Shown piece after piece: positions 49,879 through 59,300 of a stretch of DNA of 64,000 nucleotides. A program made the translations under genes and the position numbers. The stretch's first letter is position 1; the number at the start of each line of letters is the position of its first letter. The stretch is from Candidatus Bipolaricaulota bacterium (lineage in GTDB: Bacteria; Bipolaricaulota; Bipolaricaulia; Bipolaricaulales; Bipolaricaulaceae): contig JALHJZ010000001.1 of NCBI GenBank assembly GCA_022838705.1, positions 62,001 to 126,000 of the forward strand, in the 5' to 3' direction. The notes below the pieces were generated by a model that worked only from the letters and a program-made list of their open reading frames with translations, ran no database searches and was not told the origin of the DNA.

Positions 49879-52089
49879 ATGGTGAGGAAGACCAGCCTAT
49901 GGTTCTTGGTCTCCCTGATGGTCGCCGTGCCCTTGAGCGCACAGGGCTATTTCCAGGTGACCCAGGGAGCGGTCAAGGCCGCGATCCCCCCGCTGGCGGG
50001 GGCGAAGACGGCCACTGAGTTCTACGCCTACGACAGTGGGCTGTCCCGCAGCGGAAACGAGCTCGCGGAGACGGGAAACTTGGTTCTCTTCCTGTACCGG
50101 GAGCCAGCGACGCAGGACCTGTACCTGTTCTTCATCTTGAACAAGGCCGAGACCGGAGCGGGCGGGAACGTGCGGCTCACGCTGAAGGATCTCCCCGCCG
50201 GGGCGGACTTCGTGGTCAAGGATGACGAGGGGTTCCCCCTGTTCGCGATCTTCCTGCCCGAGCTCAACGATGAGTACGTCCGCGCGAACGGCGAGTACCA
50301 GATCCTGTGGACGTGGGGCGCGAACAATACAGACGGGGGCGTGTTCGGCCCGCTCGGAGACGAGTTCAGGATCACCCTCATCCCCGGCGCGTTCTCCGGG
50401 GTCCAGAGGATCGTGGTCAAGTCCGGCAACATCAACACCCCGACGCGGCTTGAGCTCAACACGACTGAGCCGATCGTGATCCAGGGGATGAAGAACCAGC
50501 CGCCGGTGGCCAACCTCGTCCTCAGCCCGGCCGCCCCGCGGGCGCGCCAGCAGGTGACGTTCGACGCCTCGGGGAGCGTGGATCCCGATGGGTCCATCGT
50601 CCGCTACCGCTGGGACTTCAACGGCGACGGCGTGGTGGACCTGGAGAGCACGGAGCCGACCGTGAAGTACGCCTACCTCACCGGTGGCTCGTACACCATC
50701 CGGTTAACGCTCGTGGACAACACGGGGATGGAGACGACGTACTCGATGCCGGTGTTCGTATCGCTCGTCACCGTAACCGCGGTCCGTTCGATCTCCACCA
50801 CCACCGCCCTTCCGGGGTACACGTTCCGGGTCCAGGTGCGGATCCACACGGATCAGGACCTGGCAGGGGTAGGGTTGGACGAAAACCCACCGGTGGGGTG
50901 GGAGATCACGCCGGTCGCCAACGGCGGCGCGATCTTCAAACGGGCCGAGGTGCAGTGGGTGTTCTTGGAGCCGATCAAGGCGGGCACTGAGCGGGTCATC
51001 ATCTACGATGTGACCGTGCCGGAGGTCGAACTGCTCGCCTCGATCCGTCTCCCACAGCAGTTTTGCATCACCGGCATCCTCCAGGCCAAGGTCCCCGACT
51101 TCGAGTTCGAGGTCGCCGGCGAGTCGTGCTTCATCGTCAACGACTGTCTATCCGTCCTCGAAGCAGTGGCCCACCTCGTCCCGGCCGCGATGCCAGGGGA
51201 AGAGGATCGGGTGGACCTCCGCCTGTCGGAAGCGATCACAGCCGACCAACTCGCCCGTGCCACCGAGCTGTGGCGGACCGATCGGCCAGTGGTGAAGGCC
51301 TGTGGCGAACGGATCAGCCTGCACACGCTGAAGCTCATCGCCGCGTACTCGCTATCCTGTACGGCAATTGACCAGCCGCTCCCCACGATGGCCCCCGCGA
51401 ACCTCCAGGCCCAACGGTGGATCATCACCCCCATCCCGTGCGAGGGCGTTGTCATCGGGTTCTACGACTCGGCGGGCAACGTCGTCGGCAACAGGTTCAC
51501 GGTCAAGGTGGAGATCACGACGGACCGGGACGTGTACGGCGTGGGCCTCGACGAGGACCTCCCCATCGGGTGGCGGGTGACCCCGATCCAGAACGACGGC
51601 TTCACCTACAAGCCGGGCGTGGACCAGTGGGTATTCACTGGGACCCTCAAGGCCGGGCAGACGAAGACGATCATCTATCAGGTTGAGGTCCCGCCCACGG
51701 TGACGGTGGAGACCACTCCGCCGGATCCGTGCAAGGTGTTGTCGACGGCGCTCATCGCCGGTCGTGCCGACAGCGGCCATCCTTGCATCGAGGTTGAGGT
51801 CACCGGCGCGAACCGGGTGGACCTCACCGACTGTCTGAACGTGATCGTGGCCATCTCCCGCTGGGATGTGGTCCGGGATACGATCGATCTCTCACTTTCG
51901 GACAAGATCACGTTCCCGCAGGTGCAACGGGCGATCGCGTTCTGGCTCGAAGGGACGAAGGTTCCGCGGACATGCGCCCCGGGGATCGTGGACTACGAGA
52001 CGATGAAGACGATCATCGCCCTCTGGCTCACGGGCACCCCGATCTGCGAGGTGCTTCCCGGCCGGGCGCCGGGGGTCTGCGACCGCTAG
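49879..52089 (+). CDS. Secreted PKD-domain protein with two duplicated modules
   Basis: A 736-residue exported protein with a signal peptide (about 1-22, cleaved near LSAQG). A beta domain (25-195) and a PKD domain (about 204-299, with SGSVDPDGSIVRYRWDFNGD) follow. Then two copies of a two-part module. Part A (about 310-384 and 535-604) shares VGLDE-P-GW-(I/V)TP and W-F-LKAG-I-Y-V-VP. Part B (about 422-488 and 650-719) shares DCL-V-A, D-LS-ITA-Q-RA and W. ATG 49879 follows AAGGAGG. No known enzyme signature; an adhesive or envelope role is likely. The module itself I do not recognise. Confidence 0.8.
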   Translation: MVRKTSLWFLVSLMVAVPLSAQGYFQVTQGAVKAAIPPLAGAKTATEFYAYDSGLSRSGNELAETGNLVLFLYREPATQDLYLFFILNKAETGAGGNVRLTLKDLPAGADFVVKDDEGFPLFAIFLPELNDEYVRANGEYQILWTWGANNTDGGVFGPLGDEFRITLIPGAFSGVQRIVVKSGNINTPTRLELNTTEPIVIQGMKNQPPVANLVLSPAAPRARQQVTFDASGSVDPDGSIVRYRWDFNGDGVVDLESTEPTVKYAYLTGGSYTIRLTLVDNTGMETTYSMPVFVSLVTVTAVRSISTTTALPGYTFRVQVRIHTDQDLAGVGLDENPPVGWEITPVANGGAIFKRAEVQWVFLEPIKAGTERVIIYDVTVPEVELLASIRLPQQFCITGILQAKVPDFEFEVAGESCFIVNDCLSVLEAVAHLVPAAMPGEEDRVDLRLSEAITADQLARATELWRTDRPVVKACGERISLHTLKLIAAYSLSCTAIDQPLPTMAPANLQAQRWIITPIPCEGVVIGFYDSAGNVVGNRFTVKVEITTDRDVYGVGLDEDLPIGWRVTPIQNDGFTYKPGVDQWVFTGTLKAGQTKTIIYQVEVPPTVTVETTPPDPCKVLSTALIAGRADSGHPCIEVEVTGANRVDLTDCLNVIVAISRWDVVRDTIDLSLSDKITFPQVQRAIAFWLEGTKVPRTCAPGIVDYETMKTIIALWLTGTPICEVLPGRAPGVCDR

Positions 52090-52120
52090 GCAGAACCTGG
52101 TCTTCCTCAGCACGGAGGGT

Positions 52121-52148
52121 GGCGGGGGCCGAGGTCACGGCCCCCGCC
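52121..52148 (+). promoter_or_regulatory. Strong hairpin between the two PKD-type genes
   Basis: An 11-bp stem GGCGGGGGCCG/CGGCCCCCGCC with a 6-base loop and no U-run, 31 bases after the first stop and 20 before the next ATG. It may be an RNA-processing or attenuation site that sets the ratio of the two proteins. Confidence 0.6.
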
Positions 52149-52168
52149 TGCCCCCGAAGGAGGCGACG

Positions 52169-52822
52169 ATGCGAACGGTCCTGGTGACCGCATGCTTGAT
52201 GATCGGATTCCTCTCAGTTGGGCAGGGCCTCGCCCTGATCCCATCCACCGCGATCCCCGAGCCGGGGAGCGAGGTGAGCTTCCAGGTGAACGGAGCCCCC
52301 GCTGGCGCCCAGTTCAAATGGGACTTCAACGGCGATGGCCGCCCCGATGCAACGACGAACCAGCCGTGGGCGAACTGGACCGTGCCCGCCGGGGCATGGA
52401 ACGTCACGGTGGACGTTGTCCAGGGCGGCCGATCCCTCTCCCAGCTCGGCGTGAGGGTGGTCGCCGACTCCCGGCTGGGGGCCGTAGGGGAGGTCCGCTG
52501 GACAGGGGGTGTGGCCGAGGTGACAGTTATCATCCGGGCCCGAACGGAGATCTTCGGCCCAGGCCTCACGGTGGACGTTCCACCCGGCTGGACGGCGACG
52601 TCGCTCGATCCGGCGCGGATGAACGAACAAGGGCAGCTCGAGATCCTCGCCTCCTCCGCCACCATCCTCTATCCCGGCCAGGAGCTGATCCTTCAGTATG
52701 TCCTCTACCCCCCATCGGCCGGGGCGCGGGCCCGCCTGGCGTGCTCAGTCACGGGCATCGTCACCGTTGGGGACCACAAGGAGCGCGTGAGCGTCCCGGT
52801 GGCGGGTCCCCTCACGTTCTAG
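52169..52822 (+). CDS. Secreted PKD-like protein
   Basis: A 217-residue exported protein with a signal peptide (1-22) followed by a PKD-like domain (about 25-100) that shares FKWDFNGDGRPD with the PKD part of the preceding protein. A second beta domain (about 105-215) has FGPGLTVDVPPGWTAT, which resembles the GW element of the preceding protein's module A. The ATG follows GAAGGAGG. The pair is likely exported together. Function unknown. Its stop shares CTAG with the convergent phospholipase-like gene. Confidence 0.75.
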   Translation: MRTVLVTACLMIGFLSVGQGLALIPSTAIPEPGSEVSFQVNGAPAGAQFKWDFNGDGRPDATTNQPWANWTVPAGAWNVTVDVVQGGRSLSQLGVRVVADSRLGAVGEVRWTGGVAEVTVIIRARTEIFGPGLTVDVPPGWTATSLDPARMNEQGQLEILASSATILYPGQELILQYVLYPPSAGARARLACSVTGIVTVGDHKERVSVPVAGPLTF

Positions 52823-53874
52823 GGCAGGAGGGGGCGGGCCTCGTCCCACATCACGTCGAACCAGTGGGCAAGGGGCAGGCCGACCTCGGGCGCGGAAAGG
52901 AGGAGGATCCCCGCCTCGACGTTGTGGACGAGCGAGGAGTAGGAACCGTTGGCCGAGGTGACGAGGACGTCGCGCCCGTCCACGATCAGCCCCTTAGCGT
53001 GGAGGGTCGTCCCCGGCGCATCGAACCGCACCGCGACCCCGCAGGCGGTGAGGTACGCCGCCGCCACCCGGTTGTCGTGGGCTAGATCCGCGAAATCCTC
53101 CCCACCCTCCAGGAGGACCTGCACCACGACCCCCCGGGCCGCCGCGGCGCAAAGCTCCTCCACGATGCGGTTCGAGGGGCTATCGGAATAGGTCGGGTAG
53201 TACCCCAGTCGGTAGAGGATGAGTCGCACGGAATCCGTGGCCCGGCGGATCAGATCCGGGAGGTGCTGGGCGTGGAGCCCGGCCTGAGGGGTGTCGAGGA
53301 GGGGGACCACCGCCGGCTCCGGCCATGGGGGCGGAGGGTGCGTGGGGATCACCTTAAGCTGCCCCTCCCAGAGGAGGTCGAAGAACTCCCCGAACGCGGC
53401 CCCCAGCTCGGGAGATTCGAGCGCAAGGTCCAGCTGAACGCTCCGGGTGAGGGCGGACATCGTCCAGTGGGTCGAGCCCACCACCACCCACCGCCGGTCC
53501 ACAACGAGGAACTTCGTGTGGAGGGTCACCTCTGGCGCGTCCCACCGCACCCCTACCCCCCGCTCCGCCAGGTACCTGACGGCCTCCCTCTGGTCGAACA
53601 GAGGGTCCGTCTCCCGCCGCTCCGCGAGAACCCGCACCCGCACGCCGCGGGCAGCAGCGTCGGCAAGGGCCGCCAGGAGCTCGTCCGTCGCCCCGCCCCC
53701 GGTGTAGCGGCGAATGTCGGACAGGGAAGCCAGGACCTCCTCCCCCGCGCCCGCGACGAGATCGGTGACGAAGCGGACGTACCGCGGATCGTCGGGGGTG
53801 GTGGCGAGGGGGACGACGGGCACCGCCCCGGCCGCCCAGGTGAAGAAGGTGAGCAGAATGGCGACGCGCTTCAT
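52819..53874 (-). CDS. Secreted phospholipase D-like protein
   Basis: A 351-residue exported protein. The signal peptide is residues 1-17. Two HKD motifs are complete: H119-x-K121-x4-D126 (LHTKFLVVDRRW) and H292-x-K294-x4-D299 (LHAKGLIVDGRD, followed by SANGSYSS). Members are phospholipases, nucleases (Nuc/BfiI type) or phosphodiesterases; the secreted form with two HKDs best fits a phospholipase D or extracellular nuclease. The ATG is eight bases after a TATCAT -10 that overlaps the -10 of the divergent Lon gene. Confidence 0.87.
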   Translation of the reverse strand: MKRVAILLTFFTWAAGAVPVVPLATTPDDPRYVRFVTDLVAGAGEEVLASLSDIRRYTGGGATDELLAALADAAARGVRVRVLAERRETDPLFDQREAVRYLAERGVGVRWDAPEVTLHTKFLVVDRRWVVVGSTHWTMSALTRSVQLDLALESPELGAAFGEFFDLLWEGQLKVIPTHPPPPWPEPAVVPLLDTPQAGLHAQHLPDLIRRATDSVRLILYRLGYYPTYSDSPSNRIVEELCAAAARGVVVQVLLEGGEDFADLAHDNRVAAAYLTACGVAVRFDAPGTTLHAKGLIVDGRDVLVTSANGSYSSLVHNVEAGILLLSAPEVGLPLAHWFDVMWDEARPLLP

Positions 53875-53881
53875 CGCTGGG

Positions 53882-53888
53882 TATGATA
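53882..53888. promoter_or_regulatory. Shared bidirectional -10 (TATGATA)
   Basis: TATGAT on the plus strand (53882-53887) and TATCAT on the minus strand (53883-53888) overlap by five bases. The plus start codon is nine bases to the right and the minus start codon eight bases to the left, with 22 bases between the two genes. Confidence 0.65.
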
Positions 53889-53896
53889 ACGAACCC

Positions 53897-56302
53897 ATGA
53901 ATCGAGAGCTGCCTCCCGCCCGACTCCGCCGCACGTGCGATCCCAATACCTTCTCGTTCTCCACCACCGATGAGCTTGCGCCCCTCACGGACATCGTGGG
54001 CCAGGAGAGGGCGATCGAGGCCCTGTGGCTGGGGCTTTCGCTCCATGATCCCCAGCACAGGTACAACATCTACGTGTCCGGCGAACCGGGCCTCGGCAAG
54101 ACCTCCGCCGTCTCCCGCCTCCTGGAACAGGTCTCGCGCTCGAGGCCGGTCCCGCCGGACATCTGCTACGTGCACAACTTCCGGGTCCCCCACATGCCCC
54201 GCTACCTCCTCCTCCCCGCGGGGCGGGGGCGCGAACTGCGCCAGGACATGGAGCGGTGCATCGAGTTCGTGGCCCACGAACTGCCGCGGGTGCTGGAGTC
54301 CGACGAGTTCAAGACCCGCACGAAAAAGGAACGGGATAGGATCTCCCACGAGCGGGATGAGGAGTTCCACGACCTGGAAGCGAAGGCGGCGCAGCTCGGG
54401 TTCGCCCTCCAGCGTACCCCTCTCGGGATCAACACGATCCCCCTCAAGGGCGACGGGACGCCGTACTCGCAGGAGGAATACGCCTCCCTCCCCGAGGCCG
54501 ACCGCGCAGAGATCCGCCGTCGGCAGGAGGAGCTGCAGGGCCTGATTCGGGACACGTTCCAGCGCCTGGCGAAGCTCGACGAGACGTGGCAGGAGGCCCA
54601 GCACCTCCTCACGAAGCAGGCGGTGGAGTTCCTCGTCGAGCCGCGGTTCGCCCAGCTCCGAGAGAAGTACAGCGGGATCGAACGCGTGCTGGCTTTCCTA
54701 GCCGAGGTGAAGGCCGACATCCTGGAGAACGTGGAGCAGTTCCAGACTGCAAATAAGAAGACCCCGCCGATGGTGCCGATCCCGCTCCCCGAGGGTGGGG
54801 ATCGGTTCCTCCGTTATCGGGTGAACGTGGTCGTGGATCGCTCGGGGAGCGAAGGGGCGCCCGTGGTGGTGGAAGGAAACGCCACCTACACGAACCTGTT
54901 CGGGACAATCGAGCGTCGGGTCCAGTTCGGGGCCGTGACGACGGACTTCACCCAGATCCGGGGCGGGGCCCTGCACCGGGCGAACGGGGGGTACCTCGTC
55001 CTCACCGCCACGAACCTGCTACGGGCCGCCCTCTCCTGGGATGCGCTCAAGATCGCGCTCAGGGCTGGCGAGATCCGGATCGAAGACCCAGCCCAGATGC
55101 TCGGGTTCGCGTCCACGGAGGGGCTGCGCCCGGAGCCGATCCCCCTCGATATCAAGGTCCTCCTCGTGGGATCCCCGTACCTCTACCACCTCCTCCACCA
55201 CTACGACGAGGATTTCCGGAAACTGTTCGGGATCAGGGCTGACTTCGACACGGTGATGCCGTGGTCAGACGCATCCGTCCAGGCGCTGGCGCGGTTCGTC
55301 CGCACGTGCCGGGATGAAAACCCCGCCGTGCTCCCGTTCGACCCGTCGGGGGTGGCGAGGCTCGTCGAGCACGCGGCCGAGCTCGCCTCTGATCAGGCCA
55401 AGCTCGTGACCCGGTTCGGGACCCTCGCCTCCCTCGTCGCCGAGGCGAGCTTCTGGGCCCGCGCGGCGGGAGCGAGCGCCGTGGACGCGACCCACGTCCG
55501 ACAGGCGATCACCAAGGGGAAGTACCGCCATTCCCTCCTCGCCGAGAAGGTCCGGGAGTGGATCCGGCGGGGAAAGCTCATCGTGAACGTGCAGGGGAAA
55601 GCGGTGGGGCAGGTGAACGGCCTCGCCGTGCTCGACCTTGGGGACTTCGCATTTGGGAAACCGACGCGGATCACAGCGAACGTGTTCACGGCCAAGAGCG
55701 GGGTGGTGGACATCGAGCGCGAGGCCGAGCTCGGGGGGAAGCTCCACACGAAGGGGGTCATGATCCTCAAGGGCTACCTCGCCGCCCAGTTCGGGCAGCG
55801 GGAGGCCCTCACGCTCGGGGCGAGCCTCGCCCTCGAACAGTCCTACTCCGGGGTCGAGGGCGACTCCGCATCAGCAGCAGAGCTGTTCGCCCTCCTGTCT
55901 GCCCTGTCCGGGGTCGCCGCCCGGCAGGGGGTCGCCGTGACGGGCGCCATCGATCAGAAGGGGCGGATGCAGGCGATCGGGGGGATCAACGAGAAGGTGG
56001 AGGGCCACTACCTCGTGTGCCGGGAGCTCGGCCTCACCGGCGATCAAGGGGTGATCCTCCCCGCCGCCAACGCCGACGAGCTGATGCTCCCCGAGGACGT
56101 GGTGCAAGCGGTCGCCGCGGGGGAGTTCCACCTCTGGAGCTGCGCCACGGTGGAGGAGGGGGTGGAGATCCTGTTCGGGCTCCCGGCAGGCGAGGTGGGT
56201 CCCGATGGTACGTACCCAGAGGGCACGCTCTACCACCGCGTGGCGAACCGGCTGGCGGAGATCCGGGCGAGTCTCCGCGCGGAGAAGGAAGAGAGCGACT
56301 AG
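53897..56302 (+). CDS. Lon-family ATP-dependent protease (YcbZ/LonB-like)
   Basis: An 801-residue AAA+ protease of the S16 family without the Lon N-terminal domain. Walker A is GEPGLGKT (62-69). A long helical insertion (about 130-290) follows. Walker B lies in GGYLVLTATNLL, and a Lon-type proteolytic domain (about 570-780) has catalytic S659 (EGDSASAAEL) and K700 (IGGINEKVEG). It resembles the heat-shock and stress proteases next to Lon in many bacteria. The ATG has no Shine-Dalgarno sequence and is probably leaderless. Its stop shares CTAG with the GlyA-GcvT gene. Confidence 0.92.
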   Translation: MNRELPPARLRRTCDPNTFSFSTTDELAPLTDIVGQERAIEALWLGLSLHDPQHRYNIYVSGEPGLGKTSAVSRLLEQVSRSRPVPPDICYVHNFRVPHMPRYLLLPAGRGRELRQDMERCIEFVAHELPRVLESDEFKTRTKKERDRISHERDEEFHDLEAKAAQLGFALQRTPLGINTIPLKGDGTPYSQEEYASLPEADRAEIRRRQEELQGLIRDTFQRLAKLDETWQEAQHLLTKQAVEFLVEPRFAQLREKYSGIERVLAFLAEVKADILENVEQFQTANKKTPPMVPIPLPEGGDRFLRYRVNVVVDRSGSEGAPVVVEGNATYTNLFGTIERRVQFGAVTTDFTQIRGGALHRANGGYLVLTATNLLRAALSWDALKIALRAGEIRIEDPAQMLGFASTEGLRPEPIPLDIKVLLVGSPYLYHLLHHYDEDFRKLFGIRADFDTVMPWSDASVQALARFVRTCRDENPAVLPFDPSGVARLVEHAAELASDQAKLVTRFGTLASLVAEASFWARAAGASAVDATHVRQAITKGKYRHSLLAEKVREWIRRGKLIVNVQGKAVGQVNGLAVLDLGDFAFGKPTRITANVFTAKSGVVDIEREAELGGKLHTKGVMILKGYLAAQFGQREALTLGASLALEQSYSGVEGDSASAAELFALLSALSGVAARQGVAVTGAIDQKGRMQAIGGINEKVEGHYLVCRELGLTGDQGVILPAANADELMLPEDVVQAVAAGEFHLWSCATVEEGVEILFGLPAGEVGPDGTYPEGTLYHRVANRLAEIRASLRAEKEESD

Positions 56303-59300
56303 TCCTCCCCCGCCATGGGGAGGACATCCCGCTTGAGGAACCGGGGGAGCACCGTGCCCCACACCGGGAGGGGGAGCCGTGTCCCTGGCTCGATCTTCTC
56401 GGGGAGGCCTCGCTCGGCGCCGAGGACGAACCCCAGCGGCGTCCCCTCCCCCAGCCCACGCGTGGAGAGGAGGGCCATCCCCACCTGGCCCATGTCCAGC
56501 ACGACACAGCTCGTGACCCACCCCACCACCTGTCCCCCCTTGTCCACGACCGGGGTCCCCGCCCGCACCGGCCGCTGGCCGGCGGGAATCGAGAACCGCA
56601 CCACCTCCCGCGTCCAACCCGCGACGGCGCGGAGGTAGGCGGACCGGCCGACGAACGCCGGCTTGTGGAGCTTCACGTAGGGCGCGAACCCCGCCTCGTG
56701 GGGGAGGATCTGGTGGGATCCAGCCAGCTCATGGCCGTAGAGGGGGAGGCCCGCCTCCGTTCGGAGGGAGTCCCGCGCGGCGAGGCCGATCGGCTGCAGG
56801 TTGTGCTCCTCTCCCGCCGCAAGGAGCGTCGTCCACAGGCGCATCGTCTGCGCAGGGGAGACGAGGATCTCGTACCCCAGGGGCTCGCCCGTGTACCCGG
56901 TGCGGGCACAGAGGACGGGAACCCCTTCCACGCTGAGCTCGCAGAACTCCGCACGCCGGAGGGAGGTGAGCCGGTGCCGGTCCGGTCCCGCAACGAGCCG
57001 CTCGAGGAGGGCCCGGGACCGCGGCCCCTGGAGGGCGATGTCCACGAGCGCGTCGGGGCTGTCCCCGCGGAGGTCGCGGAGGGTCACCGGTCCATCCGGC
57101 TCGACCCACGGCCGGTCGGGGTCGAGGAGGACCTTCCCGGAGTTGATCGCCGAGAGCCAGTCCCAGTCCTTGCTCGCGTTTGCGGCGTTGACCACGAGCA
57201 GGAAGTGGTCGCGGGACTGGCGGTACACCATGAGGTCATCCACCACCGCCCCGTCGGGGGTGAGGAGGAAGGCGTACTGGGACTGGCCCGGCTGGAGCCA
57301 CCCCGCGTAGTTCGTGGTCACGAGGTTGAGGAAGCTCTCCGCGTAGCGGCCCGCGACGGAGAACGCCCCCATGTGCCCGAGGTCGAACAGCCCCGCTGTC
57401 TCCCGCACCGCCCGGTGTTCCGCGAGGGCAGAGGCGTACCAGAGCGGCATCGTGAACCCGGCGAACTCAGCCATCCGCGCCCCGGCGCCGCGGTGCCAGT
57501 CGGAGAGCGGAGTGCGGGCGATGCCGGTACTGGGAGCGTGGGGCGCGTAGGGCTCCTTTCCCCCCGCCAGGCGGATCCGCTGGCACCCGATGAAGTAAGG
57601 CTTGCGCGGGGAGACGAAATCAGGACGGCTTTCCAACTCATCCCCGGACCGGGGGGCGCCCGCGAAGAGGCCCCTCTCGGCCGACACGGCCGTCCCGTCG
57701 GCGAGGCGGAACGAGGCACTTCCCGCATCGGGCTCCACCACCGCCGGGCCCTGTACCTTGCGGTAGAGGTCATCGGGATCGAACAGGACGTAGCCATCGG
57801 CGAGGGCCGTGAGCCACTGCGCCACAGCGGGGCCGCGGTCGCTCGGGACGAGGACGGCGAACTCCGGCCGGCCCCACCGGTCGTCGGGCAGCCTCCCCAC
57901 GATCGCCGCAGCGAGGGGCGCCCCCTCCCGATCGAGGAACAGGGCACGGCAGCCCTGCCCGGGATCGAGGGAGAGGACGTGAGCGGTGCACGCCTCGTGG
58001 AGGAGCTGGGCCGCCCGGCCGCCCCGCACCCGCAGCGCCGCGACACCGCTTGCCGTGGTCCGTCGCCCGCGAGGGGACCGGGAACCCCGCCCGCCGAATC
58101 GCGAAGCAAGCGCCTCCACGCGCTCCTCGGCCTCGGTGAGCGCCGCGAGGGGGAGCTTCCCGCGGGGGAGGGGGCCGGTCACGCCGTGGTACGTGAACGG
58201 GTGGATCGAGGTCAGGACGAGGCGGGAGATGTCCGCGATCTCCTCCATCTCCTCCTTCCCCATTCCCCGCTGGGTGGCCCACGGAGTCCCGTACCGGAGC
58301 CCACGGGCGTCAGCGGCCGAGGCGTCCCCCGGGATCGTGTTCTTGTTCACCACCAGGCCAGCGAGATCGAGGATCCGGGCTGCGATCTCCCCCATCAGCT
58401 CTCCCCCGCAGGGGGGGCGGATCGCGCGGAGGTCGAGGACGAGGAGGTGGGTATCGGTGCCGCCGTAGGCAAGGCGCAGGCCCCGCTCCCGGAGCGCGGT
58501 CGCGAGGGAGGCAGCGTTGGCAACCGTCCGGTGCTGGAGGTCGCGGAACGCTGGCGTCTTGGCCAACGCGAGTGCGGCCGCGATCCCGGCCCACTTGTTC
58601 ACGTGGGGCCCCCCTTGGGCCCCGGGGAACACCGCCGCGTCGATCCGGGCCGCGATCTCGGGATCGAAGGAGAGGATGATCGCCCCCCGCGGGCCGCACA
58701 GGGTCTTGTGGGTGGTGAACATGATCACGTCAGCGTACCCCACCGGGCTGGGGTAGGCCCCGGCGATCGCCATCCCCGCGGTGTGGGCGATGTCCGCCAT
58801 GAGGAACGCCCCGCATCCGGTGGCGATCTCCCGCAGCGCCTTCCAGTCCGGGGCCCATGGATACGACGTGTACCCGGCGATGATCATCCGGGGGCGGTGC
58901 TGCCGGGCGAGGTCGGAGATCTGGGCGTAGTCGAGGCGTTCCGTCCGCGGATCCACGCCGTAGCGCACCATCCGGTACCGTCGGCCGGACTGGTGGAACG
59001 GCGACCCGTGGGAGAGGTGGCCCCCTTGGGAGAGGTCCATCGCCATCAGCGTGTCCCCCGGTCGGAGGAGGGCATCGTAGATCGCCATGTTCGCCGCCGC
59101 GCCCGATAGCGCCTGGACGTTGACGAAAATGTCGTCAGCCCTGACGTCAGGGGTGGCAAAGCACTCCGCGGCGCGGCGACAGGCGAGGGCCTCCACGAGG
59201 TCGGCGAACTCGACCCCCTTATAGAACCGGCGATCGCTGTAGCGGCGGAAGTACGCGAGTTGTTCCGCGATCTCCGTCAGTCGGTCCTCCGGGAGGCGGA

